DNA of 64,000 nt from Sphingobacterium prati. GTDB taxonomy: Bacteria; Bacteroidota; Bacteroidia; Sphingobacteriales; Sphingobacteriaceae. A model generated the notes under the pieces. The model was not told the origin of the DNA. It made no database searches and was given only the letters and a program-made list of their open reading frames with translations. Position 1 is the stretch's first letter; each line of letters opens with the position of its first letter. The DNA lies in the NCBI RefSeq assembly GCF_013167215.1, contig NZ_JABJWY010000035.1:217753-281752 (forward strand), in the 5' to 3' direction. The translations under genes were made by a program, and so were the position numbers. Shown here piece by piece: positions 7,814 to 17,042 of the stretch.

Positions 7814-10800
7814 ATGATACTAAAACAGATTAAAATCCGGGATGTGATAAACAGGAACTGCCTTTTGGTGGGACTGCCTTTTATTTCAATGGGTGCATTT
7901 GCCACTGTTCCATCTTTTCCTTACTTGGAAAAGATTCCCATTCAACGCGTTCTTACTTCGGCCGGGGGCGCAGCAAATTTTCAACAGCAGATCATTGGGC
8001 AGGTGCTCGATGCGAAAGGTCAGCCATTGGCTGGGGTGGAGGTGCGCAATCTTAAAAACTCATCTGTTACGGTGACAGACCAGGAGGGGCGGTTCAAAGT
8101 GAATGGGTCTTCTTCGGATCAGATTCAGTTTCGCCTGATCGGTTTTAGTACAAAGGTAGCCTCGGCCAGCGATGTGCAGGCTTTGGTACTTGAAACGAAT
8201 GAAAGTACCTTGGATGAAGTTGTTGTGGTTGGTTATGGGAAACAGAAGAAAGAGAATCTAACGGGGTCTGTTTCTAGTGTCAAGTTTGATGAGTCAACAG
8301 TGAGCCGACCAAATATGAATTTGGCTTCCGCTTTGGTCGGTAAAGCTTCAGGACTTAATATTGCACAAACCTCCGGTAGTCCGGGTGCGGAAGGGTTTGA
8401 TCTGTTGATTCGTGGCAAGGGGACAATGAATGATGCTTCCCCTTTGGTTGTCATTGATGGGGTGCCCGGTGCACTGAATGATGTCAATCCCAATGATGTG
8501 GAAAGCATATCCGTGTTGAAGGATGCGTCATCAGCTGCAATATATGGTTCCCGGGCTGCGAATGGCGTTATATTGGTAACCACCAAGCGCGGGAAGGGAG
8601 AAGATTTTACGGTCACCTATAACGGGTACTTTGGGCGTCAGCAAGCGGCTAAAAATATCGATTTTATAACCGATATGGCGACACATATGGAGCTTGTTAA
8701 TGAGTCAGAAGGGCGAGAGAAGTATAGTGCTGAATTAATTGATACCTGGCGAAAGGAGTCGGCAGCCGGTAATCCCCTGTATCCAAATACAGATTGGTAT
8801 AAGGAAATGCTGAATACTTCACCGTTAACCGAGCATACACTATCCGTTCGTGGTGGTGGTAAAAAAGGAAACTTTGCAATGTCCTTGGGTTTTCTGGATA
8901 ATAAAGGGGTAGTGGATAATTCTGGTTATAAAAAATATGATTTTCGGATCAATGCCGATACGAAAATCAAGAATATATTGACCTTGGGTGGAAATGTTTT
9001 TGGTACCTGGTCAAACCGGCAGCCCTTGGATGTAAATAGCTTCTTTGGAGCGATCCGTAATACAACACCCGGGGTGGTGCCACAATTTGAGGACGGCCGT
9101 TATGGAGGAGAGATGTTCCCGGGTTTGCCCCAAGGGGCTAATCCAAGAGCTTATGTAGATAATATTCGGGGAGATTACGAAAGGCAAAAGCTTGGACTTA
9201 AGTTTTTTAGTATAGTGAATTTCATGGAGAATCTGGAGTGGGAGAGTAGTTTTGGTTTTAATTACAATAATAACCGGAATTGGGAATACGTGCGACCTTA
9301 TTCATTGTGGAACTTACAGACCGGATTAGAATATCAAAAAAAGCCAAGTGTGAGCAGTTTGTTCAATGGGAGTATCCGTAATTACACAACGGTGTTGAAT
9401 ACCTTGTTGCGGTACCACGAAACTATTGCTGAAAATCATCACCTTGCAGTGTTGGTGGGTTTTGATCAGCAGTATAACCGGATGGATAAATTTGATGCAA
9501 AAAAGAACGACATATTAGGGGATGATGCGATTTATATTTTGGATGCGGGTGCAAATCTCGAAGCGATCAATGGGGCCGGTACGGATGATGCCTTGCAGTC
9601 TTATTTTGGCCGCTTAAACTATGATTACAAAGGGAAGTATCTATTTGAAGCAAATGCACGCTATGACGGTTCTTCCCGATTTGCAAAGCAGAATAGATGG
9701 GGGTTTTTTCCATCCTTTTCTGCTGGCTGGCGTGTAACAGAGGAGGAATTTGCGCAACCCCTAAAAGCAGTCTTTGATGAAATTAAAATTCGTGGTTCAT
9801 GGGGTAGGCTCGGGAATAATAGAATCGGGGATTATACCTATCAAGTGGTATACGGCTCCTATTTGTACCCATTCGGGGGGCAGCTGAAGCAGGGAGTCGC
9901 GCCTAAGGAAATCGCGAACAGTAAAATAAAGTGGGAAACGACAACTATTGCTAATATCGGTTTGGATCTTGCCTTGTTGAATAACAGGTTGAACTTTAGT
10001 GCGGAATATTTTGATCGGAATACATCTGATATCCTGACAAAGATTCCTATTCCGATGGTGATGGGTAACTTCTCGCCGCCTTGGCAAAATGTTGCCGAAA
10101 TGCGCAACAGGGGAGTTGATCTTCAGCTTGGATATTTTGGGAAAATAGGGGCAGATTGGTCTTATGGTTTGAATGGAAACCTGTCTTTCCTGAATAATAA
10201 GGTGATTAAATTCAATGGCAATAGATCAATAAATGAAAGCTATATCACTATGGAAGGAAAACCGTTTAATAGTTTTTATATGCTTGAGTTTGATCGAATC
10301 TTACAGGATCAAAGTGAAATTGATCAATTGAAGGCAGATGGTTATACTTTTGGGACATATGTGGGCGGAGAGCCTAAACCCGGGGATCTATTGTACAAAG
10401 ATGTGAATGGTGACAAGGTGTTTAATGAGGAGGATAGGGTTGTCAAAAATTATTCGGCATTGCCTAAAGTTACTTATGGACTGAGTCTGAATGCAGGTTA
10501 TAAAGGTTTTGATCTGAACGTAGTAGCGCAGGGTGTTAGTGGTGTGAAGCAATATTGGGGTAACGATGGTTTTAATACCTTTAACATCAATGAAGGTTTC
10601 TTGCAGAATGCGGATATTTTAAATCGTTGGACGCCCGAGAATCATTCTACCGAATATCCACGATTGCGTACTTCAGGTAGTGCTTTAAATACTGTGTACA
10701 GTGATTATTGGTTACAGAATACCTCATTTTTAAGAATCAAATCACTACAGCTGGGATATGCATTGCCAAAAGAGGCTTCGGCAAAATTCAAAGTAGACCG

Positions 10801-10930
10801 GTTGCGTGTATTCGCTAATCTGGAAAATTACTTCACATTCACAAAGTTCAAAGGTTATAATCCAGAGAATGCGAGTGTCTCTTATCCTTTAATGAAGCAA
10901 TGGGTAGTTGGTTTAAATGTAACATTTTAA
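7814..10930 (+). CDS. SusC/RagA-family TonB-dependent outer-membrane transporter
   Basis: A 1038-aa outer-membrane protein. A hydrophobic N-terminal export segment is followed by a carboxypeptidase-regulatory-like domain (about residues 60-130, IIGQVLDAKGQPLAGVEV), the SusC TonB box region (LDEVVVVGYG, about 136-145), a plug domain (about 150-260) and a beta-barrel ending in a C-terminal Phe (VVGLNVTF). With the SusD lipoprotein it would form a lidded importer for oligosaccharides. SusD follows after 11 bases and a lyase after that, so the three act together in binding, cutting and importing a polysaccharide. The promoter carries a GntR operator. Confidence 0.95.
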   Translation: MILKQIKIRDVINRNCLLVGLPFISMGAFATVPSFPYLEKIPIQRVLTSAGGAANFQQQIIGQVLDAKGQPLAGVEVRNLKNSSVTVTDQEGRFKVNGSSSDQIQFRLIGFSTKVASASDVQALVLETNESTLDEVVVVGYGKQKKENLTGSVSSVKFDESTVSRPNMNLASALVGKASGLNIAQTSGSPGAEGFDLLIRGKGTMNDASPLVVIDGVPGALNDVNPNDVESISVLKDASSAAIYGSRAANGVILVTTKRGKGEDFTVTYNGYFGRQQAAKNIDFITDMATHMELVNESEGREKYSAELIDTWRKESAAGNPLYPNTDWYKEMLNTSPLTEHTLSVRGGGKKGNFAMSLGFLDNKGVVDNSGYKKYDFRINADTKIKNILTLGGNVFGTWSNRQPLDVNSFFGAIRNTTPGVVPQFEDGRYGGEMFPGLPQGANPRAYVDNIRGDYERQKLGLKFFSIVNFMENLEWESSFGFNYNNNRNWEYVRPYSLWNLQTGLEYQKKPSVSSLFNGSIRNYTTVLNTLLRYHETIAENHHLAVLVGFDQQYNRMDKFDAKKNDILGDDAIYILDAGANLEAINGAGTDDALQSYFGRLNYDYKGKYLFEANARYDGSSRFAKQNRWGFFPSFSAGWRVTEEEFAQPLKAVFDEIKIRGSWGRLGNNRIGDYTYQVVYGSYLYPFGGQLKQGVAPKEIANSKIKWETTTIANIGLDLALLNNRLNFSAEYFDRNTSDILTKIPIPMVMGNFSPPWQNVAEMRNRGVDLQLGYFGKIGADWSYGLNGNLSFLNNKVIKFNGNRSINESYITMEGKPFNSFYMLEFDRILQDQSEIDQLKADGYTFGTYVGGEPKPGDLLYKDVNGDKVFNEEDRVVKNYSALPKVTYGLSLNAGYKGFDLNVVAQGVSGVKQYWGNDGFNTFNINEGFLQNADILNRWTPENHSTEYPRLRTSGSALNTVYSDYWLQNTSFLRIKSLQLGYALPKEASAKFKVDRLRVFANLENYFTFTKFKGYNPENASVSYPLMKQWVVGLNVTF

Positions 10931-10941
10931 GACGAAAAGCC

Positions 10942-12558
10942 ATGATTAAGAAATTTAACAAGATAATTATTGCATCACTTGCATTAGCGCTACTCAGTTC
11001 TTGTAGTGATTTTTTGGACCGAAACTCATTGGTCGGTCTTTCGGAAGAGAGTTTTTGGAAGTCTGAACAAGATGCTGTCATGGGGGTGAATACCCTTTAT
11101 CATGCCAATCGGGAATTTACCAATAGTATTGTAATTTATGGGATGATGGATGATTTTACCGATATATCCTATCAATCTTTCGCAACGGGATTGACTACGG
11201 GCGTTTTTCCTGCCAATGCAGGTTTTTACCTAAACTCCTGGGGAGTATTTTTTAAAGGAGTGTATCGTGCAAATACAGCTCTAAAGAATATTCCTGCTAT
11301 CGCAATGAGTGAAGCTGTAAAAAAACGGAGTATGGGTGAAGCTAAGTTTTTTCGAGGGTATTTTTATTTTAAATTATGGGATTATTTCGGTGAAGTTCCT
11401 TTGTATGATACCCCAATCAATGTGGATGAATCGTATGAACCCCGGAATACGGAGAAAGAGGTGTATGAGTTTATTGTCAAAGATATGACCGAAGCTTATG
11501 AGACATTGCCGGATACTTATGACGCTTCAAATAAGGGGCGTGTGACCAAATGGGCCGCGCTTGCGATGCGGGGCAAAGCACATCTTTGGGCGAAGGAATA
11601 TGCAAAAGCCGCTGCTGATTTTAAGGAGCTGATGGATAAAAGTGACCGCAAGTTGCTTGCTGATTTTCATACTTTGTTTCGGGTTGCTGGCAATAACAAT
11701 AGCGAAGTGATCTTTGATGTCCAATATATTGCTGAGCAAGGGCACGGTATAGCGACCGATCGTAATTACGGAAATGCGCGGGGTGCGACGACAGGGTCCC
11801 AAAGGACAAGGCCAACACCTCAGCTTGTCAATGCTTTTGAAATGGAAGATGGAACGGCTTTTAATTTTGCGAATTATACCAATGCAAAAGGGCAGCCTTT
11901 TAACCCTAATAGTGTGGAGGACTGGAAAGATGAAGCTTCGGTACGTAAGCTTTTTGAAAAACGCGATCCGCGCCTGCAGCAATCTATTGTAGTGCCGTGG
12001 TCCACTTTTGTGGGGCGCGGTGGTGTGACTTACCTGTACAAGTTCCCGGTGGCGAGCACCGATCCAAATGCCTATGTGCCTGTGTGGACCAATGGCAGTT
12101 ATGCATGGCGTAAATTTGTGGAGATGGGTTCTGTTTATACGCTTCAGGATAATATGCCACAAAACTTTCCGTTGGTTCGCCTTGCGGATGTATTGCTGAT
12201 GTATGCTGAAGCAAAGAATGAGACCTTGGGTGCGCCTGATCAAACGGTTTATGATGCAGTGAATGCCGTTCGTGGAAGAGTTAAAATGCCTAATTTGCCT
12301 TCTGGCCTGAGTAAGGAGCTGATGCGTGAAAAAATACGCCACGAACGTATGGTAGAGTTGGCTGGTGAGGGGCAGCGGTATTCGGATATCCGACGATGGA
12401 AAATAGCAAAAGATGTCGTGGATAAAGTTTGGATGACAGATTTTAACGGAACACAGATCAGACAGCGGGGGTTCCCAGATCACTATTATCTATGGCCTAT
12501 TCCGCAGGCAGAAAGGGATGTGAATCCAAAGTTGACACAAAATCCGGGTTGGGAGTAG
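10942..12558 (+). CDS. SusD/RagB-family glycan-binding outer-membrane lipoprotein
   Basis: A 538-aa surface lipoprotein. The start is the ATG at 10942, which gives a compact signal (MIKKFNKIIIASLALALLSS) ending in lipobox LLSSC; a start 14 codons upstream would overlap susC and has no signal character. SusD hallmarks include an N-terminal SDFLDR..SLVGLSEESFW segment, TPR-like helices (ANTALKNIPAI, GEAKFFRGYFYFKL), and the C-terminal RHERMVELAGEGQRYSDIRRW and YYLWPIPQAERDVNPKLTQNPGW. It caps the SusC barrel and captures the glycan. Confidence 0.95.
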   Translation: MIKKFNKIIIASLALALLSSCSDFLDRNSLVGLSEESFWKSEQDAVMGVNTLYHANREFTNSIVIYGMMDDFTDISYQSFATGLTTGVFPANAGFYLNSWGVFFKGVYRANTALKNIPAIAMSEAVKKRSMGEAKFFRGYFYFKLWDYFGEVPLYDTPINVDESYEPRNTEKEVYEFIVKDMTEAYETLPDTYDASNKGRVTKWAALAMRGKAHLWAKEYAKAAADFKELMDKSDRKLLADFHTLFRVAGNNNSEVIFDVQYIAEQGHGIATDRNYGNARGATTGSQRTRPTPQLVNAFEMEDGTAFNFANYTNAKGQPFNPNSVEDWKDEASVRKLFEKRDPRLQQSIVVPWSTFVGRGGVTYLYKFPVASTDPNAYVPVWTNGSYAWRKFVEMGSVYTLQDNMPQNFPLVRLADVLLMYAEAKNETLGAPDQTVYDAVNAVRGRVKMPNLPSGLSKELMREKIRHERMVELAGEGQRYSDIRRWKIAKDVVDKVWMTDFNGTQIRQRGFPDHYYLWPIPQAERDVNPKLTQNPGWE

Positions 12559-12613
12559 AAATACTTCCGCCGGTTGGCTAAATAGTTGTATTGTATCATT
12601 GGTAATGAGTTTG

Positions 12614-15337
12614 ATGAAAACATATTTTTCGTTGTTTTTGGTGTTGGTATTAACGTCAGTTTCCTACGCGCAGCAAAAAGAAATTCGGGTTGACTTGAGT
12701 CGGGGTGACTTAAATAAAAAGACCGTCGTTTATGAAAAACCAAAGGGAGGAAGTGAGCAGGGGCTGGTGTTGAAAAACGTTCCCCTTGCCGGTTACCCTG
12801 ATCGTTTGGCAGATATTGAAGTTACGGTTAAGGTGCCAAAGGCTGGATGGTATGTGCTGGAGTCAGATGCTCAGCCCCAGGATCTGGGGCGGTTAAAACA
12901 GGAGGATGAAACAGGCCTACTGACAAAAGTCGCCTATTTTCAACTGGGTAGACAGCGGGTGACAAAACGTATCGTGTACGATATTATGAAAGGTGGGCAT
13001 CAGGAGCTGGGAAAATTTGAGCTGTTGAATGCGAAGGAAAAATTGAAAGTCTGGCTACCTGCAAATTTAATGTTGCAGGGTTTGCGCCTTAGGCCTTATG
13101 TTCCTCCCGTGGCACCTTTAGAAGCTGTGCATTATCAGCCTAAAATTACGCCACCGCAAGAAAGGCCAAGGTTGTGGGTGAATAAAGAAAGTTTGCCTGT
13201 TGTTAGAGAACGACTTTTGTTTGAAGAGAATGGTCCGGCATGGGCGAAAGTGAAAGTCTCGGCGTTAGCGCCTTATGCTTTTCCGACCAATGAACATCAG
13301 GAAATGTTTTACAATGAAGGGCTTGAGCATGTAATTGAGCAGAAAGCTTTTTACTACCTCATGACCCAGGATGAGCGGATTGGTCGAGAAGCTGTGGATC
13401 TAGTTTCACGTTATTTGTCAGTTCTGGAATTTGGGAATGTGACACATGGTGATATTACCCGGGAATTGGGACGGGCGATCTATACAGGGGCGCTGGTCTA
13501 TGATTGGTGTTATCCACTGATGGATGCCGTTGTTAAAAGTCAGATGCGGAAAGACTTTAAGCGGTTGGTCATGGATATGGAGGTGGGCTGGCCGCCATTT
13601 TACGGACTGGAAAGTATTATAAACGGCCATGGTAATGAAGCGCAGATCTGCCTGGATATGCTGTCCTGGAGTTTGGCTGTATATGATGAAGATCCTGAGC
13701 CCTATAAATATGTTGCTTATAGCGTGCTGGAGCAGCTTGTGCCGATGCGTAAGTTTGAATATCAGTCTCCACGGCACAACCAGGGGGTTGACTATGGTGG
13801 TTATCGTTTTGGCTGGGAGATGCATGCTGCCTGGTTGTATTATCGTATGCTGGGTTATCCCGTATTTGACGATAACATCAAGAATATGCCCTATTATTGG
13901 TTGTACATGCGTACACCCGACGGGAAAATGCTGCGTGATGGCGATATGTTTAATGTGAAATATAATTCCAGTGATGATTTTTATTGGAAGAACCCTCAGA
14001 CAATGCTTCTTTGTTACGCTTATTCGGGAAATGCAATGATCAAGGCCGAATTTTTGAAACAGGGTGGTTTGCCTGATAATCCCGTGCTGTTTCTGTTGTT
14101 AAATGATCCGAAGCTCAAAGCGGATTTCGATCGCTCAAAGCTGCCGCTGACCAAAGATTTTGGGCCTGTTTTGGGGGCTATGGTTGCCCGGACAGGATGG
14201 AGTGAGGAGAAGACAAGTAAGGATGTCGTTGCGGAGATAAAAGGTGGTGGTTATCATTTTGGAAATCATCAACATGCGGATGCCGGTGCCTTACAGATTT
14301 ATCATCATGGTATTCAGGTGGGTGATCTGGGTTTATATCTTTCTTATGGATCACCTTATGACTTTAATTTTAATAAGCGCTCCGCGGCGCACAGTATGCT
14401 ATTGGTTCGCGATCCTGCTGAACCGCTTTTATTCCGGACCAAAACTAATGATGGTGGGACGCGCTTTAGTCAGCGCTTTCCGCGTACCGTAGCGGAGGTG
14501 CTCGGTGACTCCTGGTACCACACCGGAGAAATTAGGGCTTCGGCATTTGGTCCGGATCCTATCCAGCCGGCTTACAGTTACTTTAATGCGGACCTGACTG
14601 CGGCCTATTCGTCCAAAGTGAAATCGTATGCAAAGAGTTTTCTGTTTTTGAATCTGAAACGAAAAGATGTGCCTGCTGCTATTGTGTTATTGGATGAATT
14701 GAAAACCAATAATAGCGAATTTCAGCCCTACTGGCAGATTAATACGCTGAATAAACCGGTCATTAATGGAGCAGGGTTTGTTTTGAATAGTCAGTTTAAG
14801 AATGTGGGCGGGACGACCTATGTCGATATGTTTAAGCCTGCGGTATTCGATAGGGAGGTGAACGTTTATGCTGGTGATTCCACGGCTTTTGTATTTGGGG
14901 ACCTGTATCAGGTGAAATCGCCTTGGCCTGAGGCGCGGGGTGCGCGGGTTTTGGTTAGCCCAAAAGCCAAAAGTACGCAGGTGAGCTATGCGACGGTTTT
15001 TCAAATGACGGAAAGTGCCGAAGCAAAATTACAGGTGAATTATGAAGAAAAAGAAGATTATTACCTGATCCGGATTGCAGATCGTGTGCTCGTTATTGCG
15101 AAACCCGATCGGTATCTCGATAAAGCGGTTGAAATTGCTGTTCCCGCGGACCAGGAATACGAAGTGATTGTTGTAGGCTTGAAAGATGGTTTCTGGAATG
15201 TGAAAAATCCATCGAAAAATAGTAGCTTTAATATAAATATCCCCAAAGGGAATCATACGACCAGTTGGAAATCTAAGGCAGAACTATTCTATTTGTCACC
15301 GGGGAGACAGTATGGTGCCCGTGAAGGGCTGTTTTAG
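12614..15337 (+). CDS. Secreted heparinase II/III-family polysaccharide lyase
   Basis: A 907-aa protein with a Sec signal (MKTYFSLFLVLVLTSVSYA then QQ); the ATG at 12614 gives the cleanest signal, with alternatives at 12605 and 12599. It resembles heparinase II-type lyases: an (alpha/alpha) toroid holds NGHGNE (H339) and VDYGGYRFGW (Y394/Y397), followed by a beta-sandwich whose entry carries GNHQHADAG (H552/H554). These match the His/Tyr/His catalytic arrangement of the family, which beta-eliminates uronic-acid-containing polysaccharides such as heparin, heparan or alginate. As third gene of the SusCD operon it probably makes the first cut in the periplasm. The exact polysaccharide cannot be told from the sequence. 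Confidence 0.85.
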   Translation: MKTYFSLFLVLVLTSVSYAQQKEIRVDLSRGDLNKKTVVYEKPKGGSEQGLVLKNVPLAGYPDRLADIEVTVKVPKAGWYVLESDAQPQDLGRLKQEDETGLLTKVAYFQLGRQRVTKRIVYDIMKGGHQELGKFELLNAKEKLKVWLPANLMLQGLRLRPYVPPVAPLEAVHYQPKITPPQERPRLWVNKESLPVVRERLLFEENGPAWAKVKVSALAPYAFPTNEHQEMFYNEGLEHVIEQKAFYYLMTQDERIGREAVDLVSRYLSVLEFGNVTHGDITRELGRAIYTGALVYDWCYPLMDAVVKSQMRKDFKRLVMDMEVGWPPFYGLESIINGHGNEAQICLDMLSWSLAVYDEDPEPYKYVAYSVLEQLVPMRKFEYQSPRHNQGVDYGGYRFGWEMHAAWLYYRMLGYPVFDDNIKNMPYYWLYMRTPDGKMLRDGDMFNVKYNSSDDFYWKNPQTMLLCYAYSGNAMIKAEFLKQGGLPDNPVLFLLLNDPKLKADFDRSKLPLTKDFGPVLGAMVARTGWSEEKTSKDVVAEIKGGGYHFGNHQHADAGALQIYHHGIQVGDLGLYLSYGSPYDFNFNKRSAAHSMLLVRDPAEPLLFRTKTNDGGTRFSQRFPRTVAEVLGDSWYHTGEIRASAFGPDPIQPAYSYFNADLTAAYSSKVKSYAKSFLFLNLKRKDVPAAIVLLDELKTNNSEFQPYWQINTLNKPVINGAGFVLNSQFKNVGGTTYVDMFKPAVFDREVNVYAGDSTAFVFGDLYQVKSPWPEARGARVLVSPKAKSTQVSYATVFQMTESAEAKLQVNYEEKEDYYLIRIADRVLVIAKPDRYLDKAVEIAVPADQEYEVIVVGLKDGFWNVKNPSKNSSFNINIPKGNHTTSWKSKAELFYLSPGRQYGAREGLF

Positions 15338-15381
15338 TAAAGGAATATATTGTTTAAATTTTTTAAATGATTTTGTATTCT

Positions 15382-15389
15382 TATTTTTG
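15382..15389 (+). promoter_or_regulatory. -7 promoter element of the gntR gene
   Basis: TATTTTTG is an exact TAnnTTTG match. No good TTG lies about 20 bp upstream. It is followed by the operator at 15397, so the expected transcription start falls in or beside the operator. Confidence 0.45.
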
Positions 15390-15396
15390 TAGAAAA

Positions 15397-15406
15397 TTGT
15401 ATACAA
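15397..15406. promoter_or_regulatory. GntR-type operator TTGTATACAA (site 3, autoregulatory)
   Basis: A perfect palindrome (ATTGTATACAAT over 12 bp) ending one base before the ATG of the GntR gene and 7 bp after its -7 box. The position implies negative autoregulation. Confidence 0.7.
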
Positions 15407-15407
15407 T

Positions 15408-16046
15408 ATGAAAGAGGATTCGCTTGCCAATAAGGTTTATTTGGAAGTCCGCAAGAAGATTTTATCAAGCCAGCTCGCTGGTGGGGCGCGGTTGGTCGAA
15501 AGTGCCTGGGCTGACAAGCTGGCCGTAAGCAGGGTAGCTGTTCGTGAAGCCTTTATGCGTTTGGCGGGAGAAAGTCTGGTGGAGTTTGGCGAAAAAGGAG
15601 GTTGTTTTGTGAAAAAGATGACTGTTGAGGATGTGCGGGATATTCGCGAGCTGCGTGAATTGCTTGAAGTCGGTGCTTTAAAGATTTTGTTTTCAAAAAA
15701 GAATAAAGAGCTGATTGATGATTTGGAATTGATCTGCAATGACTTTTCCGATATGGTCAGCAAAGGATATTATGGAGGGGCTTGTGAGGCAGATGTGCGC
15801 TTTCATGAACGTATTATTGAAGGTACTTGCAATTCCAGGCTAATCGCTATTTATAAAAATAGCAATATTCCTCTATTTCACATGAAATTGGGGGCTATTC
15901 TTGGGCAGATGGAAGATTACCTGGATACTGAACAAGAGCATCGTGCGATTGTGGATGCATTAAAAGCGAATGATTGGAACAAGGCTTATGATACTTTGGT
16001 GCATCATCTCGATCGAGGCGAGCAAGAGGCTTTGGAACTTGTGTAA
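15408..16046 (+). CDS. GntR-family transcriptional regulator, FadR subfamily (FCD domain)
   Basis: A 212-aa regulator. A winged helix (about residues 5-70, SLANKVYLEVRKKILS through LAVSRVAVREAFMRLAGESLVEF) is followed by an all-helical FCD effector domain (about 80-205). The Asp/His metal and ligand cluster of FCD proteins is visible: ADVRFHE, EQEHRAIV and VHHLDRGE. FCD ligands are usually organic acids such as sugar acids or keto acids, which suits this locus. Its own promoter and at least three others here carry TTGTATACAA-like palindromes, so it is the likely local repressor, released by a pathway intermediate. Confidence 0.92.
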   Translation: MKEDSLANKVYLEVRKKILSSQLAGGARLVESAWADKLAVSRVAVREAFMRLAGESLVEFGEKGGCFVKKMTVEDVRDIRELRELLEVGALKILFSKKNKELIDDLELICNDFSDMVSKGYYGGACEADVRFHERIIEGTCNSRLIAIYKNSNIPLFHMKLGAILGQMEDYLDTEQEHRAIVDALKANDWNKAYDTLVHHLDRGEQEALELV

Positions 16047-16071
16047 AGTCTTGCGAGAATATACAGAATAG

Positions 16072-16103
16072 AAGGGGATATATATTATAATATCCCCTTT
16101 TTT
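16072..16103. terminator. Bidirectional terminator between gntR and the SMP-30 gene
   Basis: A 10-bp perfect stem (AAGGGGATAT/ATATCCCCTT) with an 8-base loop and a T-tract on the plus strand. The stop codon of the leftward SMP-30 gene (ending 16085) lies within the hairpin. Confidence 0.75.
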
Positions 16104-16882
16104 GTGTGACTCAGTTGTAGTAATTGACCTTTTTCTGCTTCTGTAATAATCAATCCCATTGCTCCGGATGGATCTAGGGCACAATTGGTTGGGTTTAGTC
16201 CGGATGTTTGAATTTTTTCGGTGACAGCGCCATTTTGATCCAGCACGAGGATGTGTCCTGAGCCATATGTGGCGACAAATAAATTGCCTTCCTCATCAAA
16301 TGCAATCCCATCGGGTCCGATCTGCCCACCTGCAAGTGCAAATTTTTCAATAGAATCCATTTGGCACGATAGGGGGTTCCAATTCATTTTCCAGATCCAC
16401 TTACTACCTGTTTCGGCAACGTACAGTTTGCTGCTATCGGGGGCAAAAGCTAGCCCGTTGGGGTATTGCATGTTCTGATGGACTATGCGCGTAGTGCCGT
16501 TAGTCTGCAGGCAGCAGATGTAGCCCGTTCCATCGGTTAATTCGCTTCCCGGACAGGTAAATAAGAGGTTTCCACTGCTGTCAAAACATAAGTCGTTGGG
16601 CATTTTTAATACGTTGTTGCCTATTTTATTGAGGCGGGTTTCGCAGCTGTTGTCAATAGGATTATACCTGCGGATGCTGTTTTGTAATGCGTCGCAGAAC
16701 CATATCGTTCCATCTGGCGCAACGGCGATTCCGTTGGGGTGCCCGTTAACCTGTAGGCGATCGTACTTATTATCCCTGTAATGGATGAGGTTGCCGGCCT
16801 CTTTTTCTACCAGCCAAATGTTGCCTTGCTGATCAAAGGCTGGGCCTTCCGGGAAGTCTAGGTCGTCAATAAGTAGGTTCAT
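16085..16882 (-). CDS. SMP-30/gluconolactonase-family lactonase
   Basis: A 265-aa six-bladed beta-propeller of the SMP-30/gluconolaconase/LRE family. Metal-site features are the N-terminal DFPEGPAFD (Glu), MPNDLCFDSSGN (Asn) and GPDGIAFDEEGNLFVA (Asp). Repeated NGIAVAPDGTIWF, NGLAFAPDSSKLYV units mark the blades. It would hydrolyse a sugar-acid lactone, a natural follow-up to the sugar dehydrogenase reaction. I use the ATG ending at 16882 because the family motif follows directly and the longer start (16918) would run through the -7 box and the operator. No signal peptide, so cytoplasmic. It is divergent from the main operon. Confidence 0.85.
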   Translation of the reverse strand: MNLLIDDLDFPEGPAFDQQGNIWLVEKEAGNLIHYRDNKYDRLQVNGHPNGIAVAPDGTIWFCDALQNSIRRYNPIDNSCETRLNKIGNNVLKMPNDLCFDSSGNLLFTCPGSELTDGTGYICCLQTNGTTRIVHQNMQYPNGLAFAPDSSKLYVAETGSKWIWKMNWNPLSCQMDSIEKFALAGGQIGPDGIAFDEEGNLFVATYGSGHILVLDQNGAVTEKIQTSGLNPTNCALDPSGAMGLIITEAEKGQLLQLSHTKKGIL

Positions 16883-16908
16883 CTGAATTATTTTAAAATT
16901 TATTTTAA

Positions 16909-16918
16909 ATGTATACAA
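16909..16918. promoter_or_regulatory. GntR-type operator ATGTATACAA (site 4)
   Basis: One mismatch from TTGTATACAA. It overlaps a TATTTTTG -7 box on the minus strand (complement of 16916-16923) that would drive the SMP-30 gene. The core is centred 23 bp from site 5, about two helical turns. Confidence 0.55.
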
Positions 16919-16931
16919 AAATATTGTAATT

Positions 16932-16941
16932 TGGTATACAT
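16932..16941. promoter_or_regulatory. GntR-type operator TGGTATACAT (site 5, degenerate)
   Basis: Shares the GTATAC core. It overlaps a possible -33 TTG (16931-16933) for the rightward operon, followed after 17 bp by TATATTTA (16951-16958). Confidence 0.4.
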
Positions 16942-17042
16942 AAAATAGTATATATTTAAATACAAGATTGCTGTATCACGCGTTAGATACGAGGCCGTCA
17001 CACCCAATTATAAAAATAATAAAAGCAAAACTTTTAATAAGC

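Noticed and set aside
8233..8616. A 127-codon minus-strand frame inside susC
   Set aside because: Antisense shadow of the SusC plug domain, no independent signal.
11527..12483. A 318-codon open frame on the minus strand inside susD
   Set aside because: It lies entirely antisense to a clear SusD gene, has low-complexity His/Ile/Arg content and no family motif; long antisense frames are expected in this codon usage.
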